A DNA stretch of 64,000 nucleotides from Actinomycetales bacterium (GTDB lineage: Bacteria; Actinomycetota; Actinomycetes; Actinomycetales; Dermatophilaceae), in the NCBI GenBank assembly GCA_016711095.1, contig JADJTP010000003.1, forward strand, positions 372,001 through 436,000, given 5' to 3'. The notes under the pieces are model-generated. The model made no database searches. It was not told the DNA's origin and worked only from the letters and a program-made list of their open reading frames with translations. Each line of letters begins with the position of its first letter. Within the stretch, counting starts at the first letter, position 1. This document shows positions 1-9,151 of this stretch, piece by piece. Both the position numbers and the translations under genes were made by a program.

Positions 1-437
1 TCGCCTCCGGCCACCCCTCCCCCGGGCAGACCCCACCGTCCGGGGGCGTTGGTGCGCTCGGACAGCTGGGCGAGCAAGACCCCGCGCTCGCACACCACCA
101 GCCCGTATGCCGCGAGCCGCTGGACCGCGACCGGCCGGTCATTCGGGGCCAGAAGCAGTCCGGGGTCCCGTGCCGGCGCCGACTGGGTCGGGACCCGGCC
201 CGGCGCCACGTTCCGCGCGAGCCGTCGCCCACGGAAGGTGAGGGTCACGGCATAGGGGTTGAGGGCGGTGCGGACGGCGACGAGGCCCTCAGCGTGAAAC
301 CCGTTGCCAGACAATGCCTGCCGGGGTGGGCAGCCGTGCGGCAAGCGCAGGCAGCCGAGCACTTCACCGGCGCTGTCCAGGCCCTCGACCCAGATCTGCG
401 GTCGCCCTGGTCGCGATCCGGGGGGAGACGGGGTCAT
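1..437 (-). CDS. Nudix hydrolase family protein, C-terminal part outside the window
   Basis: The visible 145 residues begin MTPSPPGSRPGRPQIWVEG and end in a stretch containing YGLVVCERGVLLAQLSER, then GRWGLPGGGVAGG. That is the strand leading into the Nudix box (G-x5-E-x7-REUxEExGU), whose glutamates lie beyond base 1. Nudix enzymes hydrolyse nucleoside diphosphates linked to another moiety; the substrate cannot be told here. About 100 residues precede the Nudix fold, and their function is unknown. The start ATG overlaps the stop of the upstream glycosyltransferase (ATGA, 434-437), so the two are probably translationally coupled. Confidence 0.8.
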   Translation of the reverse strand, partial: MTPSPPGSRPGRPQIWVEGLDSAGEVLGCLRLPHGCPPRQALSGNGFHAEGLVAVRTALNPYAVTLTFRGRRLARNVAPGRVPTQSAPARDPGLLLAPNDRPVAVQRLAAYGLVVCERGVLLAQLSERTNAPGRWGLPGGGVAGG

Positions 438-1549
438 CGCCGCCCGGAGATCGCCCGGGCGTATTCGGCCTCGGCGACCTCGACGACGTGACTCCACCCC
501 TGAGTCGGCTCGGTCGCCAAGTTGTAGGCCGCCATCCGCGAGCGCACGCTCGGGTGGATCGCGAGCGTCGTCAGCCGGGCGACGAGTTCGTCATCGTCGG
601 CTGCGAGGAAACCGTTGACGTCGTCGGTGACGAACTCCGAGATCCCCGAGCCGACCCGCCCGACGACAGGGAGCCCGGCCACCCGAGCCTCCAGCGCGGC
701 GATCCCGAACGACTCGAGCACAGCCGGCGAGACGTAGACGTCGCTGGCGGCATACCGGGTCTTGAGGACGTCACGGGGCACCCGGCCCGGCAGGCTGACC
801 CAGTCACGGGCTCCGAGCCGGTCGATGGCGCGCTCGAGCTTGGCGCGACCGGAGCCCTCGCCCAGAATCTCCAGACGGACCTCTGAGCCCGGGGCAGCGC
901 GGCGCACCCGTGCCATCGCCTCGACAAGCTGCACCGGGCGCTTGCGTGCCTCCAGCCGCATGGCCGACACGAACTGCACCACCCCGTCGCCCAGCAACGG
1001 CCGCCCGCCCGTGGGACGCCAGGCCGCGACGTCGATGCCGTTGGGCAACACGGTGACCGGCGCCCCGTCGACGATCCGACGCAGCGGCCTGGCTGCGACG
1101 TCAGACACGGCGTTCATCGCCATCCCGGCCTGGGCCCACCTGCGAACGACGCCCGCGGTGCGCACCGCCGGCTCGGCGGCGTCCAGGACGCAGTGCCAGG
1201 TCATCGTCGCGGGCATTCCCATCCGCTGGGTGACGAAACCACCGTCGCTGCCGAAGGGGCTCACGACCCCCATGTGGATGTGGGCTACATCGAAGTTCCG
1301 CAAGGCTTTTCGCAACCCGATCGAGGCGAGCGGATTGACCAGGAGATTGCGTGGCAGCTGAATCCCGAGCCGGTGCACACGGATGCCGTCGACGACTTCG
1401 ACGTCGCGATAGCGCGCCGTGCCGGGAGTGAGGGTGAACACCTCGACGTCGTGGCCGCGGGCGGCAAGTCGGGCCGACAGATCCGCTACCTGCACCTCGA
1501 TCCCTCCCAGGCGGGGAAGGTAGCAGTCGGTGAGCATGGCTATCCGCAC
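434..1549 (-). CDS. GT4-family glycosyltransferase
   Basis: A 371-residue GT-B fold glycosyltransferase. The N-terminus has the acceptor-side signature LPRLGGIEVQVADLSARL followed by a Rossmann-like half. The C-terminal half carries the GT4 nucleotide-sugar motif ESFGIAALEARVAGLPVV with its two spaced glutamates. It should transfer a sugar from an NDP donor to a lipid or small-molecule acceptor at the cytoplasmic face of the membrane; the acceptor is unknown. It starts with GTG, preceded by a CAGAGT-like -10 six bases upstream. It is translationally coupled to the Nudix gene, and a PIG-L deacetylase is transcribed divergently 46 bp away. Confidence 0.87.
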   Translation of the reverse strand: MRIAMLTDCYLPRLGGIEVQVADLSARLAARGHDVEVFTLTPGTARYRDVEVVDGIRVHRLGIQLPRNLLVNPLASIGLRKALRNFDVAHIHMGVVSPFGSDGGFVTQRMGMPATMTWHCVLDAAEPAVRTAGVVRRWAQAGMAMNAVSDVAARPLRRIVDGAPVTVLPNGIDVAAWRPTGGRPLLGDGVVQFVSAMRLEARKRPVQLVEAMARVRRAAPGSEVRLEILGEGSGRAKLERAIDRLGARDWVSLPGRVPRDVLKTRYAASDVYVSPAVLESFGIAALEARVAGLPVVGRVGSGISEFVTDDVNGFLAADDDELVARLTTLAIHPSVRSRMAAYNLATEPTQGWSHVVEVAEAEYARAISGRR

Positions 1550-1595
1550 GGCCCAACTCTGTCACGGGCCCGCGGTGGGCGAGAATGACCGGGTC

Positions 1596-2369
1596 ATGGC
1601 CACCGTGCTTGCCTTCCACGCCCACCCCGACGACGAGGCTCTGCTCACCGGGGGCTCCCTCGCGCGCGCCGCAGCCGACGGCCACCGCGTCGTCGTCGTC
1701 ACGGCCACCGACGGGGCGCTCGGGCTGACCAGCAGCCGGTATGCCGCCGCCGACCTCCCCCGGGTGCGCGCCGGGGAACTGGCGGCCAGTTGCGCGTTCC
1801 TCGGCGCGGCGAGGGTGGAACTGCTCGGGTATGCCGACAGCGGGCTCGGGAGGGTGCTGGCGCCGGACCCCGTCGGGGCCAGACGCTTCGCCGAGGTGTC
1901 CGTCGCCGAGGCCGCCGAGCGTCTGGCGGCCCTGCTGCGCGAGGAGTCCGCCGATCTGCTGCTGTCCTATGACGCAAACGGGGGGTACGGCCACCCCGAC
2001 CATCGCCAGGTGCACCTGGTCGGGGCGGCAGCGGCGCGGCTGGCCGGCACCCCGCGCGTGCTTGAGGTGGCGGTGTCGCCGTGGGTGGCCCGGGTGATGA
2101 AGCCACGTGGGAGCGTGCTCGGTCCGGTCGCGCCCGTGACCCACGTCGTCGACGTCCGTCCGGCCCTCGACGCCAAGGTCGCGGCCATCCGAGCCCACCG
2201 CTCACAGCTGGCCCACGACGGCCCGCTCCCGCGCAACCTGGCCTTGTTGACCCGGTTGCCGCGCCCGCTGCTGGCCCGAGCGCTGGGGACGGAACGCTTC
2301 GCTGATCCGGCTGGGGGCGGGGTTAGGCCTCGGCCGCGGCATACGGCGGGGTTGTTCAGCGAGAGCTGA
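1596..2369 (+). CDS. PIG-L family deacetylase
   Basis: A 257-residue protein starting MATVLAFHAHPDDEALLTG. The AHPDDE motif and the later GHPDHRQVH supply the zinc ligands and catalytic Asp of the LmbE/PIG-L fold, which removes N-acetyl groups from GlcNAc-type sugars. The length and divergence suggest it is not MshB itself, and the mycothiol amidase of the family is elsewhere in this window (mca). An upstream in-frame ATG at 1530 lies inside the glycosyltransferase start region, so ATG 1596 was chosen; GAGAAT nine bases upstream may be its -10. The 3' end overlaps convergent gatD by 14 bp. Confidence 0.88.
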   Translation: MATVLAFHAHPDDEALLTGGSLARAAADGHRVVVVTATDGALGLTSSRYAAADLPRVRAGELAASCAFLGAARVELLGYADSGLGRVLAPDPVGARRFAEVSVAEAAERLAALLREESADLLLSYDANGGYGHPDHRQVHLVGAAAARLAGTPRVLEVAVSPWVARVMKPRGSVLGPVAPVTHVVDVRPALDAKVAAIRAHRSQLAHDGPLPRNLALLTRLPRPLLARALGTERFADPAGGGVRPRPRHTAGLFSES

Positions 2370-3162
2370 CCCAGCCCCCCTTGGCGGACTTGGCCCCCTT
2401 AGCCGACTTGGCCGATTTGGCCGACGTGGAAAGCAGCCGCCGGATCTGACGGATGCGGGCCTCGTCGGCCACCGAGTCATCGAGCTCCGCCGGCTCGAAC
2501 GGTCGTCCGGTGGCCCGCTCGGCGGCCGCAGCGATGAGGGCGTCAGCGACCCGCGGGTTGGCGGGCAGGATCGGGCCGTGCAGGTATGAGCCGATGACAT
2601 TGTGGGTACGAGCGCCCTCGGTGCCGTCCACTCCGTTGTTGCCGAAACCAGCCCGAACCTGCCCGAACGGCTGCTGTCCCGAGCCGAGCATCGTTGCGCC
2701 GGAATGGTTCTCGAAGCCGACGACCTCGCCGAAGCCGGTGTCCAGAACGATCCCGCCGATCATGCGGGTCGACTGGCCGCGGGTGGTCACGTCGAGAATG
2801 CCCAGGCCGGGCAGGTCGACGCCGTCGTGGGTGATGAAGGCGTGCCCGAACATTTGATACATCCCGCAGATCATGACCATCGGCGTGCCATCGGAGGCTA
2901 GGCCGTGCAGTCGGTCACCGATGACGGCTAGATCGTCCTCGACCCGGCTCTGACCCGAGTCCTGACCGCCACCGCCCATGAACAGGTGGGTCTGTTCGGG
3001 CAGCGGCATACCGGGGTGGTGGTCGTGCACGACGCACTCATAGCCGTGCCGTCGGATCCTGGCGGCTAGGCAGCGGGTGTTGCCGAGATCGCCATAGATC
3101 GACATCTCCCGCGGATAGAGGTGGACCAGGACGATCCGGCCCTTGCTCGGCGGCGTGCTCAC
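2356..3162 (-). CDS. gatD: Lipid II isoglutaminyl synthase, glutaminase subunit GatD
   Basis: A 268-residue class I glutamine amidotransferase of the CobB/CobQ type. With MurT it amidates the D-Glu alpha-carboxyl of the lipid II stem peptide. The nucleophile is Cys99 in MVMICGMYQMFGHAF and the catalytic His is His195 in IGSYLHGPILP. It starts with GTG overlapping the murT stop (GTGA), the usual gene pair. The last 20 or so residues are a low-complexity tail of Ser-Ala-Lys triplets (residues 246-262, DNA 2379-2428) not normal for the family, which looks like a slippage expansion of a GACTTGGCC-like unit near the stop codon. Confidence 0.95.
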   Translation of the reverse strand: MSTPPSKGRIVLVHLYPREMSIYGDLGNTRCLAARIRRHGYECVVHDHHPGMPLPEQTHLFMGGGGQDSGQSRVEDDLAVIGDRLHGLASDGTPMVMICGMYQMFGHAFITHDGVDLPGLGILDVTTRGQSTRMIGGIVLDTGFGEVVGFENHSGATMLGSGQQPFGQVRAGFGNNGVDGTEGARTHNVIGSYLHGPILPANPRVADALIAAAAERATGRPFEPAELDDSVADEARIRQIRRLLSTSAKSAKSAKGAKSAKGGWVSSR

Positions 3163-4457
3163 TGCCCCTCCTGGGCAAATCCGGCGAGGTCGAAGCGTGC
3201 GGCGAGCAGGCGCCGCAGCGACATCATCGCCGTATAGGTGCAGAAGATGCGGGTCGGCTGACCCCGGTATGCCGTGAGGAAGGCCTCGAGCGCAGCCTGC
3301 AGGTCCGGCTCGATCTGTTCGACGGTGACCTCGTCGTAGTTCAGGCGCAGGGCCATGTCATAGGCGCGTCTGCCGCTGGTCATCGCGACGCCATGGGCGC
3401 GCAACGCCTCGAAGGACACGTCATAGAGCCAGGACACGTCCTGGCCGTCGGCGTAGTCGTCGTTGATGGCGATCATCGTGGCTACCGGCTCGTTGCCGTA
3501 GGTGCTCAACGCGACGGTGAACCCGGCGGGGTTCTTGACCAGGACAAGTTCCAACGGCTGGCCATCCGCGTCGATGACCTCGCCGCGACCGAACGGAGCG
3601 GTCACCTCGCGCAGGACGGCCTCGGTCACGTCGGTGCGGAAGTCTTCCCCCAGCACCGCGCGGGCCATCGTCGCCGCCGCGGTGGCGTTGACCATGGCGG
3701 CCAGGCCCCGTTGGCGCAGGGCCAGCGGCCCGACGGTCCTGTCGCCGAAACGGATCGTGAAGTCACGGCCGTCGACCGGCCTCAACAGCCCGTCGTCGGG
3801 GGTCGGTGCCGGCGGCGCGGCGCGGTCCTCGAAGCGGACGTCGGCCTCGTGCAGGGACGGGACCTGACCGGCAACCTGGGGGTCGACCCCGAAATAGCGA
3901 ATGTGCTTGTCGGGGACCGAGGCGGCGATGCGGAAGACGAAGGAGTCGTCCCGGTTGAGGACGACCAGGTGGGCGGTCCGGCCGGCGAGATCGGCCAGCA
4001 GCCTGGCCGTCGTGTCGATCTCGGCGAATCGGTCGAGCTGGTCGCGGGCCACGTTGAGCAGCAGGGCGTGCGTCGGGGTGACGACCTCGGCGAACCGAAG
4101 CGCATGCCATTCGTCGAGTTCGAGGACCGCGACATCGGCATCGAGGCGACCGGCGAGCCCGATCTGCCCGAGCATGGCCGAGATCACGCCTCGGGTGAAA
4201 TTGCTGCCGGTCGGGTTGGTGAACACCCGGCGGCCGTGCGCTCGGATGATCGCCGTGAGCATCTTGGTCGTGGTCGTCTTGCCGTTGGTCCCGGTGACAA
4301 CGACGATCCCCCCGGTCACCGACGCGAGGGTGCGGGTGAGGATCGCCGGGTCGACCCGCTCGGCGACGAGTCCTGGGAAGGCCGACCCCCCACCACGGAT
4401 CCGGGTCGCGGCTCGGGTGAGTTTGCCGGCGGCGATGGCCACCCGGGTCCTCAGCAC
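3159..4457 (-). CDS. murT: Lipid II isoglutaminyl synthase, Mur-ligase subunit MurT
   Basis: A 432-residue Mur-ligase-like ATPase that activates the glutamate carboxylate of lipid II while GatD supplies ammonia. The P-loop is TGTNGKTTTTK (about residues 55-65), followed by a central ligase domain and the C-terminal DUF1727 region (SWLYDVSFEAL). The segment where firmicute MurT carries a four-cysteine zinc ribbon has no cysteines here; the only Cys is near the C-terminus (IFCTYT). The GTG start lies 6 nt after a TAGGGT -10 element, so the mRNA is probably leaderless. The stop overlaps gatD. Confidence 0.95.
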   Translation of the reverse strand: MLRTRVAIAAGKLTRAATRIRGGGSAFPGLVAERVDPAILTRTLASVTGGIVVVTGTNGKTTTTKMLTAIIRAHGRRVFTNPTGSNFTRGVISAMLGQIGLAGRLDADVAVLELDEWHALRFAEVVTPTHALLLNVARDQLDRFAEIDTTARLLADLAGRTAHLVVLNRDDSFVFRIAASVPDKHIRYFGVDPQVAGQVPSLHEADVRFEDRAAPPAPTPDDGLLRPVDGRDFTIRFGDRTVGPLALRQRGLAAMVNATAAATMARAVLGEDFRTDVTEAVLREVTAPFGRGEVIDADGQPLELVLVKNPAGFTVALSTYGNEPVATMIAINDDYADGQDVSWLYDVSFEALRAHGVAMTSGRRAYDMALRLNYDEVTVEQIEPDLQAALEAFLTAYRGQPTRIFCTYTAMMSLRRLLAARFDLAGFAQEGQ

Positions 4458-4463
4458 GCCACC

Positions 4464-4469
4464 ACCCTA
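4464..4469 (-). promoter_or_regulatory. -10 element of murT-gatD, leaderless
   Basis: TAGGGT on the minus strand, 6 nt before the GTG start of murT. This leaves no room for a leader or ribosome site. Confidence 0.65.
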
Positions 4470-4485
4470 ACGGGGCGGGCGCAGG

Positions 4486-6063
<1,578 letters not shown>

Positions 6064-6069
6064 CGTCAG

Positions 6070-6075
6070 ATGCTA
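6070..6075 (-). promoter_or_regulatory. -10 element of guaA, leaderless
   Basis: TAGCAT on the minus strand, 6 nt before the GTG start of guaA. Confidence 0.65.
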
Positions 6076-6105
6076 TCGAGGCCCCGGCGGGGGGCCGCCT
6101 GCCGC

Positions 6106-6456
6106 TCAATAGAGGCGGGCGAGGATCCGCTCGGTCTCGCCGGTCACCTTGCGCTCAGCGAAGAACGGCGCCAGCGGCACGAAGCCGGACAGCAGGTGCA
6201 GGACGATCCTCTTGAGCCCCCAGGCGAGCTTGAGGCCGAGGTTGGCGATGGTCGCGGCGTAGGCCATGTAGACGAAGCCGTGAATGTAGGACCAGTTCTT
6301 CGTGAACCAGTTCTCCTGCGCCATCCCGTATTTCATGACCATCTCGACGACGAGGATGAACAGCGCGAGGCCCGCGACGATGGCCATGACCCGATAGAGC
6401 CCCAGGGCCTTGCGGATCTGGACCGGCGTGGCCAAGGTCGTCGGATACATGCTCAC
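6106..6456 (-). CDS. DUF3817 small membrane protein
   Basis: A 116-residue protein, MSMYPTTLATPVQIRKALG at the start, with about three hydrophobic segments (AIVAGLALFILVVEMVM; IHGFVYMAYAATIANLGL; and one near LHLLSGFVPLAPFF). This matches the DUF3817 family of actinobacterial membrane proteins; the biochemical role is unknown. The GTG at 6456 was chosen over ATG 6450 because AGGAG lies 7 nt before it and it overlaps the SURF1 stop as GTGA. Coupling to SURF1 is common for this family and suggests a link to respiratory-chain biogenesis, which is an inference. Confidence 0.85.
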   Translation of the reverse strand: MSMYPTTLATPVQIRKALGLYRVMAIVAGLALFILVVEMVMKYGMAQENWFTKNWSYIHGFVYMAYAATIANLGLKLAWGLKRIVLHLLSGFVPLAPFFAERKVTGETERILARLY

Positions 6457-7295
6457 TGCGGTGCTCCTGCCGAGGACGGTGCTGCGGTTGACTGTTGGAG
6501 GCCGGGCGAGGCCCCGACGTTCTGACGACGGTAGTCGTCGCGGACCATCTTCACCCACATCCACACCCCGAAGAAGGCGAAGACCCACCACTGCAGGGCG
6601 TATGCCGCGTTGCGCAGGGTCAGCCCCGACGGCAGCTCCGGTGGGGGCACCCGCTCGAGCCCGCCGGCCGCCGATGCGCCCGCGGGACCGGCGCCGCTGG
6701 CGTCCGGGGTTTCGGAGATGGAGAAGGCGAAGGCGTTGTAGATCTCCCCCTGCCACGTGTTGAGCAGGGCGCCGACGTCGATCGAGCGGGCCTGACCGTC
6801 CGGCAGCGGCCGACGCGGGTCCCCGGGTGACTCAGTCGGCGCGAGGCTGCCGACGAGCATCACCGCACCCGCCGACCCCTTCGGCTCCACCGCGGTCGAT
6901 GCGCGGAAAGCCTCGGCCGCCTCGAGAGAGCGTACAAAGCCCCGCACCACCGGCAACCGGGCACCGGTGGCCTCGACGACGAAAGGCTGAACGACCCAGA
7001 AACCGTCGGCACCACCCAACCGGCGCTCCACGACGACGAACTGCCGGTCGGGCTCGAATCGTCCGGCGGCCTGCACCCGCTGGTTGGAGCCGTCAGCCGG
7101 GAACCGCGCGTGCGGCGCGAGGACCGCGCCCAGCTCAAGGATCGGCCGGGCCGCCGCCTCGCGCAGGACCTCCTGTTGGGCATCTTCCCGGGCCACCTGC
7201 AACTGCCACAGGCCGAGCCAGCCGAACGCGACACAGACGGCGAGCACAGCGAGCAGCCAGCCGATCCAGCGGGGTTGGAGCGCGGTCCGCAACAC
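6453..7295 (-). CDS. SURF1-family cytochrome oxidase assembly protein
   Basis: A 280-residue membrane protein with the SURF1 layout: one N-terminal membrane helix (WIGWLLAVLAVCVAFGWLG), a long extracytoplasmic domain, and one C-terminal helix (YALQWWVFAFFGVWMWV). The domain has the family strand motif WQLQVAREDAQ and VVERRLGGADGFWVVQPF. SURF1 proteins help insert haem a into the aa3 oxidase; the oxidase genes are not in this window. GTG start, with TAGCCT six bases upstream, so probably leaderless. Translationally coupled to the DUF3817 gene. Confidence 0.9.
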   Translation of the reverse strand: MLRTALQPRWIGWLLAVLAVCVAFGWLGLWQLQVAREDAQQEVLREAAARPILELGAVLAPHARFPADGSNQRVQAAGRFEPDRQFVVVERRLGGADGFWVVQPFVVEATGARLPVVRGFVRSLEAAEAFRASTAVEPKGSAGAVMLVGSLAPTESPGDPRRPLPDGQARSIDVGALLNTWQGEIYNAFAFSISETPDASGAGPAGASAAGGLERVPPPELPSGLTLRNAAYALQWWVFAFFGVWMWVKMVRDDYRRQNVGASPGLQQSTAAPSSAGAPQ

Positions 7296-7301
7296 CGCCC
7301 C

Positions 7302-7307
7302 AGGCTA
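7302..7307 (-). promoter_or_regulatory. -10 element of SURF1, leaderless
   Basis: TAGCCT on the minus strand, 6 nt before the GTG start of the SURF1 gene. Confidence 0.6.
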
Positions 7308-7361
7308 TGCCGCCCGGCACGCGGGGCGGAAAACCGGATGAGCGCTGTCGGCCCGGCGAGG

Positions 7362-7367
7362 TAGCGT
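7362..7367 (+). promoter_or_regulatory. -10 element of the ABC exporter operon, leaderless
   Basis: TAGCGT lies 8 nt before the GTG start at 7376. Confidence 0.6.
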
Positions 7368-7375
7368 AGATCAAC

Positions 7376-9151
7376 GTGCGACCCCTTCCCTACGAGCATC
7401 CAGGCACCCCCGTGCTGACCAGTCCGCTGCGCTTCATCGGCTGGGTCGGGCGGGGCCAATGGCGCACCCTGCTCGGCGGTGTCGCCTTCGGGATCACCTG
7501 GATGGTTGCTCAGGCGCTCATCCCGGCGACCATCGCGCGGGCCATCGACGACGGCATCATCGGCGGCGACCGAGGCTCGTTGTGGCTGTGGTCCGGCGCA
7601 CTGCTCGGCCTGGCCACCCTCACCGCCCTGGCCGGCGCGGGGCGCCACCAACTGGCCGTCACCAACTGGCTGCGGGCGGCGTTCCGTTCGGTGCAGCTCA
7701 TCGGCTGGCATGGCGCCAACACCGGCGAGGCCCTGCCCCGTGACACCCCGACAGGCGACGTCGTCGCCGCCGTCGCCTCCGACTCGATGCGCCTGGGCGG
7801 GCTCTATGACGTGACGGCGAGATTCGCCGGGGCGATCGTCTCCTATGTCGTGGTCGCGGCGATCCTGCTCGATGCCTCGCGTCCTCTCGGGCTCGTCGTG
7901 CTCATCGGTGTCCCGGTGCTCGTCTCGCTCCTGTCGTTCATCGTCCGCCCACTGCAGAAGCGCCAGACCCAGCAACGCGAGGAAGCGGGACGGCTCATCG
8001 GGCTCGGCGCAGACACCGTGGCCGGGCTGCGCGTGTTACGCGGCATCGGCGGCGAGAGCACCTTCCTGAACCGGTATGCCGCGCAGAGCCAGCAGGTCCG
8101 TGTGGTGGGTTTCCGGGTGGCGGGCGTCCAGGCGGCCCTGGACGCCGCACAGGTGCTGTTGCCGGGTGTGTTCGTCGTCATCGTCACGTGGCTGGGTGCC
8201 AGGTTCGCCATCGACGGGCGGATCACCCCCGGACAGCTGGTCGCGTTCTATGGCTACTCGGCGTTCCTGGTCATGCCGCTGCGCACCGCGACCGAGTTCG
8301 TCGACCGTTTCACTCGCGCCTACATCGGGGCCCGCAAGATCATCCGGGTGCTCAGTGTCGAGCCCGATCACCCCACTGACGCATCGTCAGACGGTGGCGT
8401 CGGCGTTTCGTCGAGGCCCGAGCCGCCGGCCGATGCAGTGCTGGCCGACGAGCGCAGCGGCCTGGCTGTCGAGCCGGGGCGCTTCGTCGCGGTCGTCTCG
8501 GCCCGACCCGAGGAGTCGGCCGCGCTGGCCGACCGACTCGGGCGCTTCGGCGCCGACGTGGACGGGGTGACCTTGGGCGGCATACCGGTCCTGGATCTGC
8601 CGCTGGGAGTCGTCCGGCGGCGCATTCTCGTCAGCGAGACCGACCCGCGGCTGTTCACCGGGACCCTGCGCGACGAACTCGACCCCTGGGGGACCCACAG
8701 CGACGCCCAGATCCTCGAGGCCATCTCGGTCGCCAGCGGCGAAGACATGCTCGACGTCCTCGACGACGGCTTGGACAGCGAAGTCGAGGAACGGGGCCGA
8801 TCATTCTCGGGCGGACAACGTCAACGGCTGGCCCTGACCCGGGCGTTGCTGGCCGACGCGGGAATCCTCGTGCTCGTCGAGCCGACGAGCGCCGTCGACG
8901 CGCACACCGAAGCCCGGATCGCCGAACGCCTCGCCGCCCATCGGGCCGGGCGGACGACGGTCGTCATGACGGCCAGCCCGCTCGTGCTCGATCGGGCGGA
9001 TCGGGTCGTGCTGCTGGCGCACGGCCGAGTCGTCGCCGAGGGGACCCACCACGAGCTGATGCACGGCCCCAAGGCCGAGCACGCGGCATACCGGGCGGTT
9101 GTCGTCCGCGGTGAGGACCACCAACAAGAGCAGCCGGCGGGCATCCGATGA
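7376..9151 (+). CDS. ABC exporter half-transporter with degenerate nucleotide-binding residues
   Basis: A 591-residue fused membrane-ATPase subunit: six-helix exporter domain (about residues 25-320), then an ATPase domain. The ATPase is unusual. The Walker A site reads SARPEESAAL (about 374) with no P-loop glycines or lysine. Walker B is ILVLVEPTSAVD, with Val where the Mg-binding Asp should be. The switch His is lost (VVMTASPL). The signature SFSGGQRQRLAL (about 476) is intact. The partner encoded immediately downstream (ATGA overlap at 9148) has the opposite pattern, so the two should form a heterodimer with one working ATP site. Substrate unknown; many such actinobacterial pairs export drugs or lipids. 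Confidence 0.92.
   Translation: MRPLPYEHPGTPVLTSPLRFIGWVGRGQWRTLLGGVAFGITWMVAQALIPATIARAIDDGIIGGDRGSLWLWSGALLGLATLTALAGAGRHQLAVTNWLRAAFRSVQLIGWHGANTGEALPRDTPTGDVVAAVASDSMRLGGLYDVTARFAGAIVSYVVVAAILLDASRPLGLVVLIGVPVLVSLLSFIVRPLQKRQTQQREEAGRLIGLGADTVAGLRVLRGIGGESTFLNRYAAQSQQVRVVGFRVAGVQAALDAAQVLLPGVFVVIVTWLGARFAIDGRITPGQLVAFYGYSAFLVMPLRTATEFVDRFTRAYIGARKIIRVLSVEPDHPTDASSDGGVGVSSRPEPPADAVLADERSGLAVEPGRFVAVVSARPEESAALADRLGRFGADVDGVTLGGIPVLDLPLGVVRRRILVSETDPRLFTGTLRDELDPWGTHSDAQILEAISVASGEDMLDVLDDGLDSEVEERGRSFSGGQRQRLALTRALLADAGILVLVEPTSAVDAHTEARIAERLAAHRAGRTTVVMTASPLVLDRADRVVLLAHGRVVAEGTHHELMHGPKAEHAAYRAVVVRGEDHQQEQPAGIR

Noticed and set aside
1530..1595. Upstream ATG start for the PIG-L gene
   Set aside because: It overlaps the start of the divergent glycosyltransferase gene, and the AHPDDE motif sits at the usual distance from the ATG at 1596.
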